The position numbers and the translations under genes are program-made. 17,352 bases of DNA from Desulfobulbaceae bacterium. GTDB taxonomy: Bacteria > Desulfobacterota > Desulfobulbia > Desulfobulbales > Desulfocapsaceae. Of this stretch, positions 1 to 6,505 are shown in pieces. The notes beneath the pieces are model-generated. The model made no database searches. It was not told the origin of the DNA and worked only from the letters and a program-made list of their open reading frames with translations. How positions within the stretch are numbered: position 1 is the stretch's first letter; each line of letters begins with the position of its first letter. Where the stretch lies: the NCBI GenBank assembly GCA_031256095.1, contig JAIRRG010000018.1, positions 1 through 17,352 on the forward strand. Reading direction: 5' to 3'.

Positions 1-222
1 CAAGCGCTAACGCTTTCAAAACCAATAATCAATAGGAATATTCACATTATTGGTAGTAATGTTTTGCAAGCCTTAATGACTGATTACGGAATAAATGAAA
101 TGGAGGCATCAGACAAATATTATACCTCAAACACCTATGCCCAACTTGCCAACGAAACTACCGAGTTTTACAAAAAAGATTGGATTGAAATATACGAACT
201 CTTAAAACAAGAATTAAATTAA
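1..222 (+). CDS. 3' end of a small unidentified gene (cut by the left edge)
   Basis: Reading frame 1 is open from the first base to a TAA at 220-222 and gives 73 residues, so the start lies outside the window. The peptide is rich in Asn, Tyr, Thr and acidic residues, looks soluble, and ends in an amphipathic segment (WIEIYELLKQELN). I see no catalytic motif and cannot assign a family. The codons are AT-rich, as in the next gene and unlike everything right of hisD. It stops 21 nt before a hairpin element, exactly as the radical SAM gene does before its own copy, so it is probably the cargo of an upstream gene cassette. That the frame is coding is inferred from its openness and amino-acid composition. 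Confidence 0.6.
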   Translation, partial: QALTLSKPIINRNIHIIGSNVLQALMTDYGINEMEASDKYYTSNTYAQLANETTEFYKKDWIEIYELLKQELN

Positions 223-243
223 GAAGAACGGACAAATGCCAGC

Positions 244-370
244 GCCCAACAAGCGGTTTGGCGCAAGCGGGGCAGTGGCTCGCCTGAAAGTTTGTGCAAA
301 TTTGCAAGTTTTGCGCCCGTCCGAGCGGCACTGGAAGCCCCGCCTGCGCCAAGCCGCCACCACGTTGTGC
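244..370 (+). repeat. attC-like recombination site, copy A
   Basis: The element begins with GCCCAAC (244-250), which fits the inverse core RYYYAAC of integron attC sites, and ends at GTTGTGC (364-370), a 6 of 7 match to the core GTTRRRY. Arms at 252-273 and 337-358 pair at 19 of 22 positions, and a perfect 12-bp palindrome (TGCAAATTTGCA) sits at 295-306 in the interior. It aligns without gaps to copy B at 1816-1942, with 78 of 85 bases identical over 252-336. A second, perfect core-like GTTAGAC lies at 416-422 and could be the true or an older recombination point. Imperfect folding arms with degenerate outer cores are the hallmark of attC. A non-integron repeat family of similar shape is the main alternative. 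Confidence 0.6.
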
Positions 371-1936
371 GTCAGCGGGGGATAGCACAGCAGACAATGA
401 AACACCGAAATGAACGTTAGACTAAAAAACAAGAATTTTAGAGAAAAATGAATATCAAATTAATTTCTCCGAGAATGAGCCTGCGACCAATGGATTCGAC
501 ATATAAAAGATTGTTGTCTCCACCGCTTTCACTTGTTACTATAGCCACGCTCACTCCGAAAGAGCATATTGTTTGGATTGAAGATGAAAATATTGGAAAA
601 ATTGAATTGACAGATAACCCCGATTTAGTAGGAATTACTGTAAATGTAGATACTTCCGAAAGAGCATTTGAAATTGCTAAAAACTACAGAGAAAAAGGAA
701 TAAAAGTGGTTTTTGGCGGCATTCACGCTTCGGCAAATCCTGATTTAATGTTGCAAAATTGTGATAGTGTTGTAATTGGCGAAGCAGAGGGAATTTGGGG
801 CAATTTATTAAATGATTTTGCTAAAAGTCAACTGAATAGCATTTATCAAAATGATGAAACTACCGACTTGAGAAATGTCCCATTACCCGATTGGAGTTTT
901 GTTAATTGTAGAAAATATTTGTATCACAATGTAATAGTTACTTCTCGTGGTTGTCCGTTTAAATGCAATTTTTGTTACAACAGCAGTGATTATGTTTCAA
1001 ATCCTTTCAGAAATCGCCCTGTCGAAGAAGTTTTGAAAGAGATAGAAAATTTCGGGACAAAGCAAATTCTTTTTATAGACGATAATTTTATCGGCAATAT
1101 TGAATGGACAAAACAATTTATACAAACCATTAAAAATAAGGGTTTTAGTTGGCACGCTGCCGTTTCTGCAAATATTTTTTATCACAGGGATTTGATTCGT
1201 GAATTTGCAAAATCTGGTTGTAAAAGTTTGTTTATTGGCTTTGAAACTATTAATGAAAATTCGATTTTATCCGTTGACAAGAAACAAAACAAGGTCAAAG
1301 ATTATGAGGCACTTATTGCATTTTTACACGAAAATGGAATTATGGTAAACGCAAGTATGGTTTTTGGTTTTGATTACGATGAGCCGTCAGTTTTTGAGCA
1401 TACACTTAATTGGCTTGTTAAGAACAAAATAGAAACTATGACTGCTCATATTCTTACGCCATACCCCGGAACTGTGTTATACAAGCAATTACTTTCCGAA
1501 AATCGTATAATAGATTTTAAACCAAATAAATACAACACCTCAAATGTGGTTTTTCAGCCTCAAAAAATGACAGCCGAAGAGTTACGGAACGGTTATCTAT
1601 GGATTTACAGAGAATTTTATTCGCTCAAAAACATAATCAAAAGAAGACCCGTTAACAAAGCATTGAGAATGCCCTATTTTTTGTTTAACTTTGCCTATCG
1701 AAAATACGGTCGGGTAACTTCTTTTTTTGGAAAATTGGGTTTTATGACTAAAATCGGACAAATTGCACGAAAAATATCTTATGGAATTGAATGATAAACA
1801 AATAAAAACGCCAGCAGGTAACGAGCGGCTTGGCGCAAGCGGGGCAGTAACTCGCCTGAAAGTTTGTGCAAATTTGGAAATTTTTCGCCCGTCCGAGCGG
1901 CAGTGGAAGCCCCTCCCTTGCAAAGTCGCTGGGACG
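365..1936 (+). mobile_element. Putative integron gene cassette carrying a radical SAM gene
   Basis: The segment between the core-like GTT of copy A and that of copy B contains one promoter-poor gene followed by its own attC-like hairpin, which is the standard layout of a gene cassette read in the same direction as its neighbour. Recombination would be expected after the G of GTT in each copy. At about 1.57 kb it is large for a cassette. Composition is AT-rich apart from the hairpin. If the 416-422 core is the functional one, the left boundary moves to about 417. No integrase or attI is visible, so the call rests on layout and hairpin structure alone. Confidence 0.5.
448..1794 (+). CDS. B12-binding-type radical SAM protein (HpnP/DUF4070-like)
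   Basis: A 448-residue protein. Residues about 1-130 look like a cobalamin-binding (Rossmann-type) domain, with a GGIHAS turn after VVFGG; no clear DxHxxG motif is seen, which is common in this class. The radical SAM core follows, with the 4Fe-4S cluster motif C169-x3-C173-x2-C176. The C-terminal part (TPYPGT, then a VVFQPQKM and YREFYS region) resembles the DUF4070 tail of hopanoid C-2 methylase and related class B methylases. Such enzymes use S-adenosylmethionine, and often cobalamin, to methylate or rearrange unactivated carbons; the substrate here cannot be read from the sequence. The start ATG has a modest purine-rich leader (TTTTAGAGAAAA). Codon use is AT-rich and foreign to the downstream genes, and the gene sits between two attC-like sites, so it was probably acquired laterally. 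Confidence 0.85.
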   Translation: MNIKLISPRMSLRPMDSTYKRLLSPPLSLVTIATLTPKEHIVWIEDENIGKIELTDNPDLVGITVNVDTSERAFEIAKNYREKGIKVVFGGIHASANPDLMLQNCDSVVIGEAEGIWGNLLNDFAKSQLNSIYQNDETTDLRNVPLPDWSFVNCRKYLYHNVIVTSRGCPFKCNFCYNSSDYVSNPFRNRPVEEVLKEIENFGTKQILFIDDNFIGNIEWTKQFIQTIKNKGFSWHAAVSANIFYHRDLIREFAKSGCKSLFIGFETINENSILSVDKKQNKVKDYEALIAFLHENGIMVNASMVFGFDYDEPSVFEHTLNWLVKNKIETMTAHILTPYPGTVLYKQLLSENRIIDFKPNKYNTSNVVFQPQKMTAEELRNGYLWIYREFYSLKNIIKRRPVNKALRMPYFLFNFAYRKYGRVTSFFGKLGFMTKIGQIARKISYGIE

Positions 1937-1942
1937 TTAGAG
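1816..1942 (+). repeat. attC-like recombination site, copy B
   Basis: This is the second copy of the 127-nt element, placed 21 nt after the radical SAM stop codon. Arms at 1824-1845 and 1909-1930 pair at 16 of 22 positions. The outer ends are AGGTAAC (1816-1822) and GTTAGAG (1936-1942), which are complementary in their AAC/GTT cores but each deviate slightly from the RYYYAAC/GTTRRRY consensus. The interior is nearly the same as copy A, while the right arm is diverged, and compensating changes keep much of the stem (for example left GCGGCTT opposite right AAGTCGC). Strong similarity between sites of one array is typical of chromosomal integrons. It is the last such site before the core genes. 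Confidence 0.58.
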
Positions 1943-1983
1943 GCAATACAAAAACACGTTAATAAAGGGAAAAATATTTAACC

Positions 1984-3282
1984 ATGATTACGCCTCTCTC
2001 TCTCGCCAGTCACGAAGGTCAGGCCGCCGTTGCCGCTCTTTTGTCGCGTTTTCAGGAGGGCGATAATTCGCCGCAGCGGGCGGTCGCCGATATTCTTGCC
2101 GCTGTGCGCGAGCGAGGCGACGAAGCCCTGGTCGCCTACTGCCGTCAATACGACGCCCCGAAGATAACGGCGCAAACTCTGGCCGTCCGCCCGGCGGAAA
2201 TCGAAGAAGCTTACCAGCAGGTGGATGACGATTTCCGGGCGACGTTAGCTTTAGCCAGCCGCCGTATCCGCGATTTCCATGAACGGGAGATGGAGGATTC
2301 ATGGATTCAGACTCGTGACGACGGCGTGGTCGTCGGCCGCTTGGTGCGCCCGGTCGATTCGGCGGGCTTGTATGTGCCAGGCGGCAAGGGTGGCTCAACG
2401 CCCTTGGTGTCGTCGGTGCTGATGAATGGCATCCCGGCCCTGATTGCTGGTGTGTCCCGCCTGGTGATGGTGACGCCGCCGGACGCCGAAGGCAAGGTCA
2501 GCCCGCATCTCTTGGTGGCGGCCGCGGAAATTGGCGTCAAAGAAATTTACAAGCTCGGTTCGGCCTGGGCCATCGCCGCCCTGGCCTACGGCACGGAGAC
2601 AGTACCCAATGTCGATGTCATCGTCGGACCAGGCAATCAGTTTGTTGCCGAGGCCAAGCGCCAGGTGTCAGGCCGTGTCCGCATCGACATGATCGCCGGG
2701 CCCTCCGAGGTGCTGATTGTCGCCGATGGCAGTGCCAAGATCGCCCATGTCGCCGCCGACATGCTGGCCCAGGCCGAGCACGATCCGCAGGCTCTGGCCG
2801 TGGTCATCACCACCGAAAAGAGTCTCGCCGCGGCGCTGCCCGCCGAACTGGCGCGGCAGCTTGAAAACCTATCACGGCGCGAAATCGCCGAACAATCCCT
2901 GGCCGAACGAGGATGTATTTTAATTGTCGAAAATATCGGCGAAGCCATTGAATTGGCCAACAAAATAGCCATTGAGCATCTGGAATTGATGCTGGAAGAT
3001 CCGTGGCTGTGGCTGCCGAAAATCCGCCACGCCGGGGCAATTTTTTTGGGCGGTTACACGCCGGAAGCTGCCGGCGATTATCTGGCCGGACCCAACCATG
3101 TGCTGCCGACCATGGGTACGGCGCGTTTTGCTTCCGCTCTCGGCGTCGATATTTTCCTCAAGAGAAGTTCAATCATAAGCTACAGCCGCCAGGCGCTGAT
3201 AAACGATGCCGCTCATATCCAGCGATTGGCGCGGCTGGAGGGCCTGAGCGGTCACGCCAATTCAGTGACGGTCAGGAGCTAA
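1984..3282 (+). CDS. hisD: Histidinol dehydrogenase
   Basis: This enzyme catalyses the last two oxidations of histidine synthesis, L-histidinol to L-histidine via the aldehyde, using two NAD and a zinc ion in the cytoplasm. The 432-residue length is normal. Family motifs run in order: VPGGKGGSTP, VDVIVGPGNQFVAEAK, RIDMIAGPSEV, and the zinc and active-site residues Q263 and H266 (AQAEHDP), E331-H332 (IEHLEL), D365 (GDYLAGPNH) and H424 (HANSV). All are present, so it should be active. The ribosome site is weak (AAAGGGA about 13 nt before the ATG) and the leader is AT-rich, only about 40 bp from the cassette-like element. It leads into rsmG after 6 nt. No other his gene is in the window. Confidence 0.97.
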   Translation: MITPLSLASHEGQAAVAALLSRFQEGDNSPQRAVADILAAVRERGDEALVAYCRQYDAPKITAQTLAVRPAEIEEAYQQVDDDFRATLALASRRIRDFHEREMEDSWIQTRDDGVVVGRLVRPVDSAGLYVPGGKGGSTPLVSSVLMNGIPALIAGVSRLVMVTPPDAEGKVSPHLLVAAAEIGVKEIYKLGSAWAIAALAYGTETVPNVDVIVGPGNQFVAEAKRQVSGRVRIDMIAGPSEVLIVADGSAKIAHVAADMLAQAEHDPQALAVVITTEKSLAAALPAELARQLENLSRREIAEQSLAERGCILIVENIGEAIELANKIAIEHLELMLEDPWLWLPKIRHAGAIFLGGYTPEAAGDYLAGPNHVLPTMGTARFASALGVDIFLKRSSIISYSRQALINDAAHIQRLARLEGLSGHANSVTVRS

Positions 3283-3288
3283 AGCGAC

Positions 3289-3957
3289 ATGGCAAATCTG
3301 GCCGTCCTGCTTGACGACGGCTTGACGCGGCTGGGGATTGACCTTGGCGTCAGTCCCGGCGCCACTCTTGATCCCGCCGCCCGTACCCGTTTGCTCGACT
3401 ATATGGCGCTGCTGCAGAAATGGTCGGCCAAAACCAATCTGATTGCCAAAAACGCCAGCGATGTGGAAGTCGTTGAACATTTCCTCGATTCCCTGGCTAC
3501 TTTGCCGCTCTTGTCCTCCGCCTCGCTCATGGATGTCGGCAGCGGCGCCGGTTTCCCCGGCTTGGTGGCGGCGGCGGCCAGGCCGGAACTGGCTGTCAAC
3601 CTGATCGAGCCGCGCCAGAAACGGGCGGCGTTTTTGCGGCAGGTGATACGCTCGTTGCGCCTGCCGCATGTTGCCTGCCATGAATGTCGCCTGGAAGATA
3701 TTGCCGTCCAATCCATGCCATGCGGTCATATCGTCAGCCGTGCCGTCGCCGACATCGCCGGTTTTCTCGGCATGATTGAGCCCTGGCTTTCTCAAGGCGT
3801 GCAAATCATCTGCATGAAAAGCCGTAAATGGCCGGAGGAACTGGCGCGGGCGCAAGAAATCATCACCCGGCTGGGGCTGGACGGGCCGCGCGTTACAAAC
3901 TACCGCCTGCCTTTTTCCGGAGTCGAGCGCGTGACGCTGACATTTACAGCCAGGTAA
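3289..3957 (+). CDS. rsmG: 16S rRNA (guanine-527-N7)-methyltransferase
   Basis: RsmG (GidB) methylates N7 of G527 in the 530 loop of 16S rRNA with S-adenosylmethionine. The 222-residue protein has the family N-terminal helix (LLDYMALLQKWSAKTNL), the HFLDSL segment, the SAM-binding loop DVGSGAGFPG at 82-91, the LIEPRQKRAAFL acidic strand and SRAVADI. The start is supported by AGGAG at 3274-3278, which overlaps the last codons of hisD, so the two are probably co-transcribed. RsmG genes usually sit beside mnmG or parA/parB; pairing with hisD and recA is less usual. Loss of RsmG in other bacteria gives low-level streptomycin resistance. Confidence 0.95.
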   Translation: MANLAVLLDDGLTRLGIDLGVSPGATLDPAARTRLLDYMALLQKWSAKTNLIAKNASDVEVVEHFLDSLATLPLLSSASLMDVGSGAGFPGLVAAAARPELAVNLIEPRQKRAAFLRQVIRSLRLPHVACHECRLEDIAVQSMPCGHIVSRAVADIAGFLGMIEPWLSQGVQIICMKSRKWPEELARAQEIITRLGLDGPRVTNYRLPFSGVERVTLTFTAR

Positions 3958-3988
3958 AGGCGAAATGATGCGCCAACTGGTGAAAATA

Positions 3989-4036
3989 TGGTAGAAGACA
4001 GGCGCGAGTCATTTTACTACCAATTACCATAAGGAG
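3989..4036 (+). promoter_or_regulatory. recA leader with inverted repeat and ribosome binding site
   Basis: The 85-nt gap between rsmG and recA holds an inverted repeat TGGTAG (3989-3994) and CTACCA (4017-4022), with a short inner GAC/GTC pairing, followed by a strong ribosome site AAGGAG at 4031-4036, six bases before the recA ATG. The repeat could be an operator or a leader hairpin. I do not see a recognisable LexA box of the Escherichia (CTG-N10-CAG) or Bacillus (GAAC-N4-GTTC) type, nor a convincing -35/-10 pair, so SOS control is not shown. Confidence 0.35.
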
Positions 4037-4042
4037 AATGCC

Positions 4043-5146
4043 ATGGGCGAAGCGGCAAAAGATAGATCAAGCAGCGTCGAAAACGCCATCAGCCAGATTC
4101 AGCGCCAGTTTGGCAAGGGCGCAATCATGCGTCTGGGAAGCCAGGTCACTGAGCGGGTGCCAATATTGTCAAGCGGTATTTTGAGTCTGGATATGGCTCT
4201 GGGCGTCGGCGGTTATCCGCGCGGGCGCATCACCCAGATATTCGGGCCGGAATCTTCCGGTAAAACAACACTGGCCCTGCACGCCATCGCCGAAGCGCAG
4301 AAACTTGGTGGCGCCGCCGCCTTCATCGACGCCGAGCACGCCCTTGATACCAGTTATGCCGAGCGGCTCGGCGTCAATATCGACCAGCTTCTTGTCTCAC
4401 AGCCGGATTTCGGCGAGCAGGCCTTGGAAATCGCCGAAATTCTCATCCGCTCCGGCGGCGTCGATGTCATCGTTATCGACTCGGTGGCGGCCCTGGTGCC
4501 CAAGGCTGAAATCGACGGCAACGTCGGCGACGCCCACGTCGGTTTGCAGGCGCGGCTGATGTCGCAGGCGATGCGCAAATTCACGGGCGTCATCAACCGC
4601 AGCAACACCATTCTGATTTTCATCAACCAGATCCGCATGAAAATTGGCGTCATGTTCGGCAACCCGGAGACCACCACCGGCGGCAACGCCCTAAAATTCT
4701 ATGCGTCGATCCGCCTGGATATCCGCAAGACCAACTCGATCAAGGAAGGCCAGGATACCGTCGGCAACCGCACCAAGGTCAAAGTGGTGAAAAACAAGGT
4801 GGCGCCGCCGTTCAAGGCCGCCGAATTCGACATCATGTTCGGAGAAGGGGCGTCGAAAGCCGGGGATATTTTGGATTTGGCGGTGGAGCAGAATTTTGTC
4901 GAGAAAAGCGGCGCCTGGTATGCCTTTAAAGATGAACGCATCGGCCAGGGCCGGGAGAACGCCAAGAAGTATCTGCTTGAACATCCCGATGTCTGCCGTC
5001 AGATTGAAAATACCGTCCGCCTAGCCTACGGAATGCCCGTGACCGAAGAGCCGGCGACGCAGGCGGCGGCAGGAACAGATAAAGCCAATGGCAAGCCGGG
5101 CAAAGCCAGCGGCGACGAGCCGCCAGGCCGTTCGTCTGGCGTGTGA
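4043..5146 (+). CDS. recA: Recombinase A
   Basis: RecA forms ATP-dependent filaments on single-stranded DNA, catalyses strand exchange, and triggers LexA self-cleavage in the SOS response. The 367-residue protein has Walker A GPESSGKT at 68-75, the IDAEHALD strand, Walker B VIVIDSVAALVP, loop 1, and loop 2 near NQIRMKIGVMFGNPETTTGGNA, all intact. The C-terminal tail (about residues 336-367) is low-complexity, rich in Ala, Gly, Lys and Glu, and is the usual variable, regulatory part. The start has an ideal AAGGAG six bases upstream. The recX gene that often follows recA is absent; a 184-nt gap and an unrelated gene come next. Confidence 0.98.
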   Translation: MGEAAKDRSSSVENAISQIQRQFGKGAIMRLGSQVTERVPILSSGILSLDMALGVGGYPRGRITQIFGPESSGKTTLALHAIAEAQKLGGAAAFIDAEHALDTSYAERLGVNIDQLLVSQPDFGEQALEIAEILIRSGGVDVIVIDSVAALVPKAEIDGNVGDAHVGLQARLMSQAMRKFTGVINRSNTILIFINQIRMKIGVMFGNPETTTGGNALKFYASIRLDIRKTNSIKEGQDTVGNRTKVKVVKNKVAPPFKAAEFDIMFGEGASKAGDILDLAVEQNFVEKSGAWYAFKDERIGQGRENAKKYLLEHPDVCRQIENTVRLAYGMPVTEEPATQAAAGTDKANGKPGKASGDEPPGRSSGV

Positions 5147-5246
5147 AAGCTGCTCTGGCAAAATGTCTCATCCAGCGCGTTCTCCTTCCTGGCCGCGCCT
5201 GGTGAGCCGCAATCCACGTGCCCGCTATAGATATCACGAGTTTTAA

Positions 5247-5279
5247 AGCGCCACCCTCGGCGGATGGGGTGGAAACGCT
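5247..5279 (+). other. Hairpin in the recA/5331-gene intergenic gap
   Basis: Within the 184-nt gap after recA, CCACCC (5251-5256) pairs with GGGTGG (5267-5272), extended by AGCG/CGCT (5247-5250 with 5276-5279) across an AAA bulge. No T tract follows, so it does not look like an intrinsic terminator. It may be a leader structure of the next gene or chance. I see no convincing promoter or small gene elsewhere in this gap. Confidence 0.25.
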
Positions 5280-5330
5280 CGTTTGGCAACCAGATGCCAG
5301 TAGTTTTGCTAGCTGTATGGAAACTGATAA

Positions 5331-6410
5331 ATGACAATCGATTCAGTCCGATGGAAAGTACCAGGATTTTATTACGCCGATAAGGCGCTGCTGGATTTCC
5401 TGCGGGTGACCGAAGACTGCGGTCTTCCCGCCTTTGCCGAAGTATATGGCACCATAACCTGCAAGTGGGATGGTGGCAGGGGCCCCAACTTTGCATTGTC
5501 CCCCGCCCCTGCCCCTGATTTTGAGCAATACCGAAAAAAAGGCATCCAGGTATACCTTCCCTTCAATTCCAATCAATTGACAGCAGAGGATCTGGACGAT
5601 GAAACAGCCAATAAATTGCTGCGAGACGCGGACGGCGTTATCATTGCTTCTGACCTGTTGAACCGCTACATACAGGACAAATACCCCAAATTATCCCGCA
5701 CCGCCTCCACTATCCTGTCAATCATACCCCACAAGAGCAAGACGGTGGATCACTACCGGAAGCTTGGCGATGAATACGACAAGGTTGTCATTGGCACGAC
5801 GCATCTTTTCAATGCCGATCCCGAACGCAGCCTGGACTGGAAATTTATTGACCAACTGGACAGAGACAAGAGCGAAATTATGGTGAACGACACGTGCGTT
5901 TTCGATTGTCCCAACCGGAGAACGCATCACATGCTGGTAGCCAGATACAATAAAATGCGGACAAAAGAGTTGTGGCAGGAAGTCACTCAGTCCTTTCGGT
6001 CACATTGCCGGGCGCCTCTGGTAGTAAAAGGGATGGCAACGGACATGATCCTGACTAACTCAATGGTTTCAACTCTGAAAGAAATGGGCTTCCGGCACTT
6101 TAAGCTGGTGGGCAGGGATTTACCAGCGGCGTACATACTGACCGAGATGGCGCGGTATATCATCCCGGAACGGCTGCAGTCTTTCGTGAACCTAACATTG
6201 TCTGATGTCGTGCGCAACTTGGCAATCAATTCGTTCGTGCCGATGCTAACGCACCACGTCAAAATGGCGCTGGCCGATGCTTCCAACCCCCCCGCTTCCG
6301 AAGCAAAAAGGCAAGCCATTTCGTCATTCGTGCCTGTGTTGCAGTCTTCCATTAATAAGGCGCTGGATCTTGCCCGCGGTTTCCCAACCCCGCCAGATGC
6401 CCAGCGGTGA
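5331..6410 (+). CDS. Unrecognised soluble protein with Cys/His motif, U32-peptidase-like
   Basis: A 359-residue protein without signal peptide or membrane segments. An in-frame TAA directly precedes the ATG, so the start cannot lie further upstream. Visible features are an N-terminal LPAFAEVYG ... WDGGRGPNF segment, a GIQVYLPFNSNQLT strand, a cluster C189-x3-C193 with PNRRTHH, and a later HFKLVGRDLP stretch. The Cys cluster followed by R and H, and the FKLVGR phrase, recall U32-type collagenase-like TIM-barrel proteins, which bind metal or an Fe-S cluster in RNA or ubiquinone hydroxylation (RlhA, TrhP, UbiU/V). The similarity is from memory and partial. The C-terminal 60 residues are helical and Ala/Ser-rich. 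Base composition is more mixed than in the flanking genes, so late acquisition is possible. The function is unknown. Confidence 0.7.
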   Translation: MTIDSVRWKVPGFYYADKALLDFLRVTEDCGLPAFAEVYGTITCKWDGGRGPNFALSPAPAPDFEQYRKKGIQVYLPFNSNQLTAEDLDDETANKLLRDADGVIIASDLLNRYIQDKYPKLSRTASTILSIIPHKSKTVDHYRKLGDEYDKVVIGTTHLFNADPERSLDWKFIDQLDRDKSEIMVNDTCVFDCPNRRTHHMLVARYNKMRTKELWQEVTQSFRSHCRAPLVVKGMATDMILTNSMVSTLKEMGFRHFKLVGRDLPAAYILTEMARYIIPERLQSFVNLTLSDVVRNLAINSFVPMLTHHVKMALADASNPPASEAKRQAISSFVPVLQSSINKALDLARGFPTPPDAQR

Positions 6411-6473
6411 TCCTTCTCGCCGGGTAGGACAAAGCCCGTGGTGGCTTCATATGGGGTTTTCGTGGGATGGCGC

Positions 6474-6489
6474 GGAAAATCGGTTTTCC
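6474..6489. terminator. Possible weak bidirectional terminator hairpin
   Basis: GGAAAA-TCGG-TTTTCC forms a 6-bp stem with a 4-nt loop between the convergent ends of the 5331 gene (+) and argD (-). The A/T half of the stem supplies a short T run on either strand, but no longer T tract follows. Position is the main argument. Confidence 0.3.
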
Positions 6490-6505
6490 CTGTCACCGCC
6501 AAGCT

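Noticed and set aside
158..432. Minus-strand frames across copy A, with a look-alike across copy B (1597-1923)
   Set aside because: Both read through the hairpin element and share a peptide only because the DNA repeats; there is no ribosome site and they overlap real genes or the repeat. Such frames are commonly mis-annotated as proteins.
1763..1981. 72-codon plus-strand frame over copy B
   Set aside because: It starts inside the radical SAM gene and consists mostly of translated hairpin sequence.
5448..5466. Sigma-54-like TGGCAC...TGCA sequence
   Set aside because: The GG to GC spacing is 11 rather than 10 and it lies inside a coding region.
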